A stretch of DNA of 64,000 nucleotides from Plantago major (Eukaryota > Streptophyta > Magnoliopsida > Lamiales > Plantaginaceae): NCBI GenBank assembly GCA_026545765.1, contig JAIFAC010000037.1:72501-136500 (forward strand), written 5' to 3'. Positions within the stretch are counted from its first letter, which is position 1. Each line of letters begins with the position of its first letter. The notes beneath the pieces are model-generated. The model made no database searches and was not told where the DNA came from. It was given only the letters and a program-made list of their open reading frames with translations. The position numbers were made by a program, and so were the translations under genes. Of this stretch, positions 59,101 to 64,000 are shown piece after piece.

Positions 59101-62100
59101 TTAAATAGAGTTCTTCGTTTCAGATAGAACTCCTTTCTGTGTATTTTTTAAATCTATAATAGACTTTTTCATTTCTCATTATCACGTTCCTCTAGTGTGT
59201 TGTTTATCTCTCAAGTAGAGTTGTTCGTTTGTTGTTAATCCCGCTCCATTTGTTCAGGTGTTGTTTAATTCTTAATTGTAGTTCTTCGCTTGAGGTAGAA
59301 CTCCTTTCTCGTGTATTTTTAAATCTAATAGACTTTTTCGCTTCTCATTATCACACTCCTTTAAGGTTTTGTTTATCTCTCAACTAGAGTTGTTCGCTTG
59401 TTGTTAATCCCACTTCTTTGGTGTTGTTTAACTTTTAATTGTAGTTCTTCCTCTATGATACCCTTTACTCCTTCCCCTCGTAATTTTTATATCTCTCTAA
59501 TATTCTTTTCATTTCTCATTATCCCACTCTTTTAGTGTTTTGTTTACCCTCGTGAAAAGTTGTTCGCTTGTTGTTTATCCCACTCCTTTTTGTGTGTTGT
59601 TTAACTCGCATTGTAGTTCTTCGCTTGTGATGCTCTTACTCTTTTTGTGTATTTTTAAGTCTCAATAAAGTTTTTCGCTTCACATGATCCCACCTTTTGT
59701 GTGTTGTTTATCTCTCCGCAAAGTTTTTCGCTTGTTGTTTATCCAACTCCTTTCAGGTGTTGTTTAGTTCTCCATTAGAGTTCTTCGCTTGTGATACTTT
59801 TACCTTTCTCGTGTATATTTTAAATCTCAATGTATTTTTGTTTCTCATTATCATACTCCCTCAGAGTGTTGTTTATATCTCAAGCGAGTTGTTCGCTTGT
59901 TATTAATCCTACCTTTTATGTGTTGTTTAACTTTAATTAGAGTTCTTCGCCTATGATACTTTTTACTCCTTTCTCGTAATTTTAAATCTCGAATAGACTT
60001 TTCGCTTCTCATTATCCCAATTCTTTAGTGTGTTGTTTATCCTCAAGTCGAGTTGTTCGCTTGTTGTTTATCCCACTCCTTTTGTTTCTTGTTTAACTCT
60101 CAATTAGTGTTTTTCGCTTGTGATACTCTTACCTTTCTCGTAATTTTTAAATCTCTAATGTAACTTTTCGCTTCTAATTATCCCACCTTTAGTGTGTTGT
60201 TTATCTCTCAACTAGATTTGTTCGCTTGGTGTTTATCCCACTCCATTTGTTTGTTGTTTAACTCTTAATTAGAGTTCTTCGCTTGAGATAGAACTCCTTT
60301 CTCGTATTTTTAAATCTCTAATAGACTTTTTTCGCTTCTCATTATCACACTCCTAGTGTGTTGTTTATCTCTCAAGTAGAGTTGTTCGCTTTGTTAATCC
60401 CACCTTTTGTGTTGTTTAACTCTTAATTGTAGTTCTTCGTCTGTGATACTCTTACTCCTTCTCAGATAATTTTTAAATCTCAAATAGACCTTTTCGCTTC
60501 TCATAATCCCACCTTTCAGGTGTTATTTATCTCTCGTGCAAAGTTGTTCGCTTGTTGTTTATCCCACTCCTTTGTGTGTTGTTTAACTCTCCGTTAGAGT
60601 TCTTCGCTTGTGATACTTTCTTTCTCGTATATTTTAAATCTCAAATAGACTTTTTCGCTTCTCATTATCACACTTCTCTAGTGTGTTGTTTATATCTCAA
60701 AGAGTTGTTCGCTTGTTGTTAATCCCACCTTTTGTGTGTTGTTTAATTCTTAATTACGCTTCTTCGCTTGAGATAGAAATCCTTTCGTATTTTTAAATCT
60801 CTCGAATAGATTTTTCGCTTCACATTATCACACTCCTTTAGTGTGTTGTTTGTCTCAAGCAGAGTTGTGTTCGCTTGTTGTTAATCCCACTTCTTTGTGT
60901 GTTGTTTAACTTTTAATTAGAGTTCTTCATCTATGATACCTTTACTCCTTCCTCGTAATTTTATTTCTAATAGACTTTTTCTTTCTCATTATCCCACCTT
61001 TAGTGTTTTGTTTACCTCTGTGCAAACTTGTTCGCTTGTTGTTTATCCCACCCTTTTTGTGTTGTTTAACTCTCCATTGTAGTTCTTCGCTTGTGATGCT
61101 CTTACTTTTTTGTGTATTTTTTAAATCTCAATAAACATTTTCGCTTCACATGATCCCGCCTTTAGTGTGTTGTTTATGTCTCACGCAGAGTTCTTCGCTT
61201 GTTGTTAATCCCAATTCGCTTGAGTGTTGTTTAACTCTTAATTAGAGTTCTTCGCCTATGATACTCTTTACTCCATTATGTGTAATTTTAAATCTTTAAT
61301 AGACTTTTCGCTTCTAATTATCCCACCTTCAGTGTGTTGTTTATCTCTCAACCAGATTTGTTCGTTTGTTGTTTATCCCACTCCATTTGTTTGTTGTTTA
61401 ACTCTTAATTAGAGTTCTTCGTTTGAGATAGAACTCCTTTATGTGTATTTTTTAAATCTCTAATAGACTTTTTCGTTTCTCATTATCACACCTTTATCAG
61501 GTTGTTTATCTCTCAAGTAGAGTTGTTCGCTTGTTGTTTATCCCACTCGTGTGTGTTGTTTAACTCATAATTAGAGTTCTTCGTCAGTGATACTCTTACT
61601 CCATTATGTGTAATTTTTAAATCCCGAATAGACCCTTTCGGTTCTCATTATCCCACCTTTAGTGTGTTGTTTATGTCTCAACCAGATTTGTTCGTTTGTT
61701 GTTTATCCCACTCCATTTGTTTGTTGTTTAACTCTTAATTAGAGTTCTTCGTTTGAGATAGAACTCCTTTCTGTGTATTTTTTAAATTTCTAATAGACTT
61801 TTTTCGCTTCTCATTATCACACTCCTTTATCAGGTTGTTTATCTCTCAAGTAGAGTTGTTCGCTTGTTGTTTATCCCACTCCATGTGTGTTGTTTAACTA
61901 TTAATTGTAGTTCTTCGTCTGTAATACTCTTACTCCTTTATGTGTACTTTCTAAATCTTTAATAGACCTTTTCGCTTTCGTAATCCCACTACTTTTGTGT
62001 GTTGTTTATCTCTCGCAAAGTTGTTCGCTTGTTGTTTATCCCACCTTTTCAGGTGTTGTTTAACTCTCCATTAGAATTCTTCGCTTCGATACTCTTACCC

Positions 62101-63528
62101 TTTTTTGTGTATATTTTAAATGTGGAATAGACTTTTCGCTTCTCATTATCCCACCATGTAGTGTGTTGTTTGTCTCAAGTGGAGTTGTTCGCTTGTTGTT
62201 TATCCCACTCCATTTGTTTGTTGTTTAACACTTAAATAGAGTTCTTCGCTTGAGATAGAACTCCTTTATGTGTATTTTTAAATCTATAATAGATTTTTTC
62301 GCTTTCTCATTATCACACCTCTAGTGTGTTGTTTATCCCGCCCATGTGTGTGTTGTTTAACTCTTAATTGTAGTTCTTGGTCCTGTGATACTCTTTACCT
62401 TATGTGTAATTTCTAAATCTCAATAGACCTTTTCGCTTCTCGTAATCCCACTACTTTGTGTGTCGCTTATCTCTCGCAAAGTTGTTCGCTTGTTGTTTAT
62501 CCCACCCTTTTGTCCGTTGTTTAACTCGCCATTAGAATTCATCGCTTGTGATACTCTTACTCCTTTATGTGTATATTTTAAATCTCGAATATACTTTTTC
62601 GTTTTGTCATTATACCACTTCTTTAGTGTGTTGTTTATCTCTCAAGCAGAGTTGTTCGTTTGTTGTTTATCCCACTCCATTTGTTTGTTGTTTAACACTT
62701 AAATAGAGTTCTTCGCTTGAGATAGAACTCCTTTATGTATTTTTTAAATCTATAATAGATTTTTTCGCTTTCATTATCACACTCTCTAGTGTGTTGTTTA
62801 TCTCTCAATTAGAGTTGTTCGCTTGTTGTTAATCCCACTCATTTTATGTGTTGTTTAACTCTCCATTAGAGTTCTTCGCTTGTGATACTCTTACCCTTTC
62901 TCGTAAATTTTAAATCTAATAGATTTTTTCGCTTCTCATTATCACACTCCTTTGTGTGTTGTTTATCTCTCAAGCGAGTTGTTCGCTTGTTGTTAATCCC
63001 ACCTTTTGTGTGTTGTTTAACTCTTAATTAGAGTTCTTCGCTTGAGGTAGAACTCCTTTCTGTATTTTTTAAATCTCGAATAGATTTTTTCGCTTCTCAT
63101 TATCACACTTTAGTGTTTTGTTTATCTCCCAAGTAGAGTTGTTCGCTTGTTGATAATCCCACTTTTGTGTGTTGTTTAACTCTTAATTAGAGTTCTTCAT
63201 GTATGATACCCTAACTCCTTTCTCGTAATTTTTAAATCTCAATACACCTTTTCGCTTCAAATTATCCCACTCCTTTAGTGTTTTGTTTACCCTCGTGCAA
63301 TGTTGTTCGCTTGTTGTTTATCCCACTCCTTTTGTGTGTTGTTTAACTCTCCATTAGAATTCTTCGCTTTTGATGCTCTTACCTTTCTCGTGGTATATTT
63401 TAAACTGAATAGACTTTTTCGCTTCTCATTATCCCACCTCGTAGTGTGTTGTTTGTCTCGCAAGTGCAGTTGTTCGCTTGTTGGTAATCCCACTTTTGTG
63501 TTGTTTAATTCTTAATTAGAGTTCTTCG
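56113..63528 (+). repeat. Satellite array, right section
   Basis: About 44 monomers of the same family and orientation. Quality is intermediate: landmarks are clear but CGCTTG, CTCGTA and CTCGTGCAAAG-type variants dominate. 56.9-57.7 kb is the most disrupted part. No non-satellite insert was recognised before 63529. Confidence 0.92.
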
Positions 63529-64000
63529 TGTTGGTCCAAATAACGCACAAAGTAAAGACTGTGAATAGTTTTAAAACTTTGTCGATAATAAATGTTTCGA
63601 TATCTCAATAGATATCCGATACTTAGAATCAAGACTTAATAAAGATAAGTGTAGAAGCTTAAGTGTGTGTGTTCAAGTATAAATACAAACGAAATGACAT
63701 GCAAGTATAGTGGTATCGAGGTATGTAATCCTCCAACTAATCCACTTCGGTATCGAGACCTAGAATTCACTAGAACAGATAATTGAGATAACCTTACAAT
63801 AATCCTATTCTAAGATTCTCAACAATCGTTCTCAACCAAATGTTCCCCGAGTTGTTCCCAGCTTCTTCACCAAGTACTTCCTATACCGTAAACCTTGAGT
63901 TATTCCTCAGCTTCTTCAGCCAAGTACTTCCTATACCAATAACCTTGAGTTATTCTTAGTTTCCCAAATCAAGTACTTCCTATAAACCTTGGAGTTATTC
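63529..64000 (-). mobile_element. LTR end of a third Sirevirus-like element, cut by the window edge
   Basis: TGTTGGTCCAAATAACG is the reverse complement of the LTR terminus of the complete element (CGTTATCTGGACCAACA type). The following 470 bp read backwards through the LTR: the CAAAGTTTTAAAAC stretch, the GT-rich tract (63664-63671), then the GAAGTACTT repeat units as CAAGTACTTCCTATA. It begins abruptly within a satellite monomer after GAGTTCTTCG. The element therefore lies in minus orientation and continues beyond the window. The five bases before it (CTTCG, 63524-63528) would be its target duplication if it is complete. Confidence 0.9.

Noticed and set aside
16809-63528. CRISPR-like array
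   Set aside because: Repeats are directly adjacent 168-bp units with no unique spacers, and no cas genes; the setting is a eukaryotic satellite.
16809-63528. CENP-B-box-like motif (CTTCGT in the second sub-repeat)
   Set aside because: Only the first half resembles the mammalian box; the CGGG half is absent in all copies seen, and plants lack a confirmed box of this type.
1-64000. Telomeric or rDNA repeats
   Set aside because: No TTTAGGG/CCCTAAA runs and no rRNA-like segments were seen.

Overview
The window looks like plant nuclear heterochromatin, probably from or near a centromere. About 46 kb of the 64 kb is one head-to-tail satellite with a monomer of roughly 168-169 bp, always in the same orientation (T-rich strand on +). 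The rest is retrotransposon sequence: one complete long-terminal-repeat (LTR) element and two partial copies of related elements. I see no host gene, rRNA, tRNA, CRISPR array or bacterial feature. The plant assignment rests on the Ty1/copia domain order, the initiator-Met tRNA primer site, the Sirevirus-type RNase H motifs and the nucleosome-length satellite.

Layout. 1-996: satellite. 997-16808: complete copia element, 15.8 kb, + strand, with two ~1.66 kb LTRs, TG...CA ends and a perfect 5-bp target duplication (GTTTA at 992-996 and 16809-16813); the satellite monomer continues in register across it. Inside it run gag, protease, integrase, reverse transcriptase and RNase H (2768-8485), then an unusually long 3' region (8486-15123) with a second gene (9283-14757) that seems to contain a run of five or six short introns between in-phase exons. 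16809-32580: mostly clean satellite with nested higher-order repeats (676 bp, about 504 bp, and 2.53-2.66 kb). 32590-54498: the same satellite with very frequent indels. 54499-56112: reverse-strand remnant of a related element (end of the 3' gene, U3 of an LTR, and a primer-site-like motif). 56113-63528: satellite again. 63529-64000: the start of a third, reverse-oriented element (LTR end), cut by the window edge.

Two points stand out biologically. The satellite monomer is itself three diverged ~56-57 bp sub-repeats, each with a CTCT-N5-AGAG-type dyad and a TTCGT motif at equivalent positions. The 3' gene of the complete element carries a duplicated exon-intron module. One technical point matters for any reuse: the same small set of sequence changes (such as CGTTTG to CGCTTG, TCTGTGTA to TCTCGTA, CTCAG to CTCGT) recurs in patches of both satellite and LTRs. 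This suggests systematic consensus or basecalling error, so many frameshifts in the element, and the apparent decay at 32.6-54.5 kb, may not be real.
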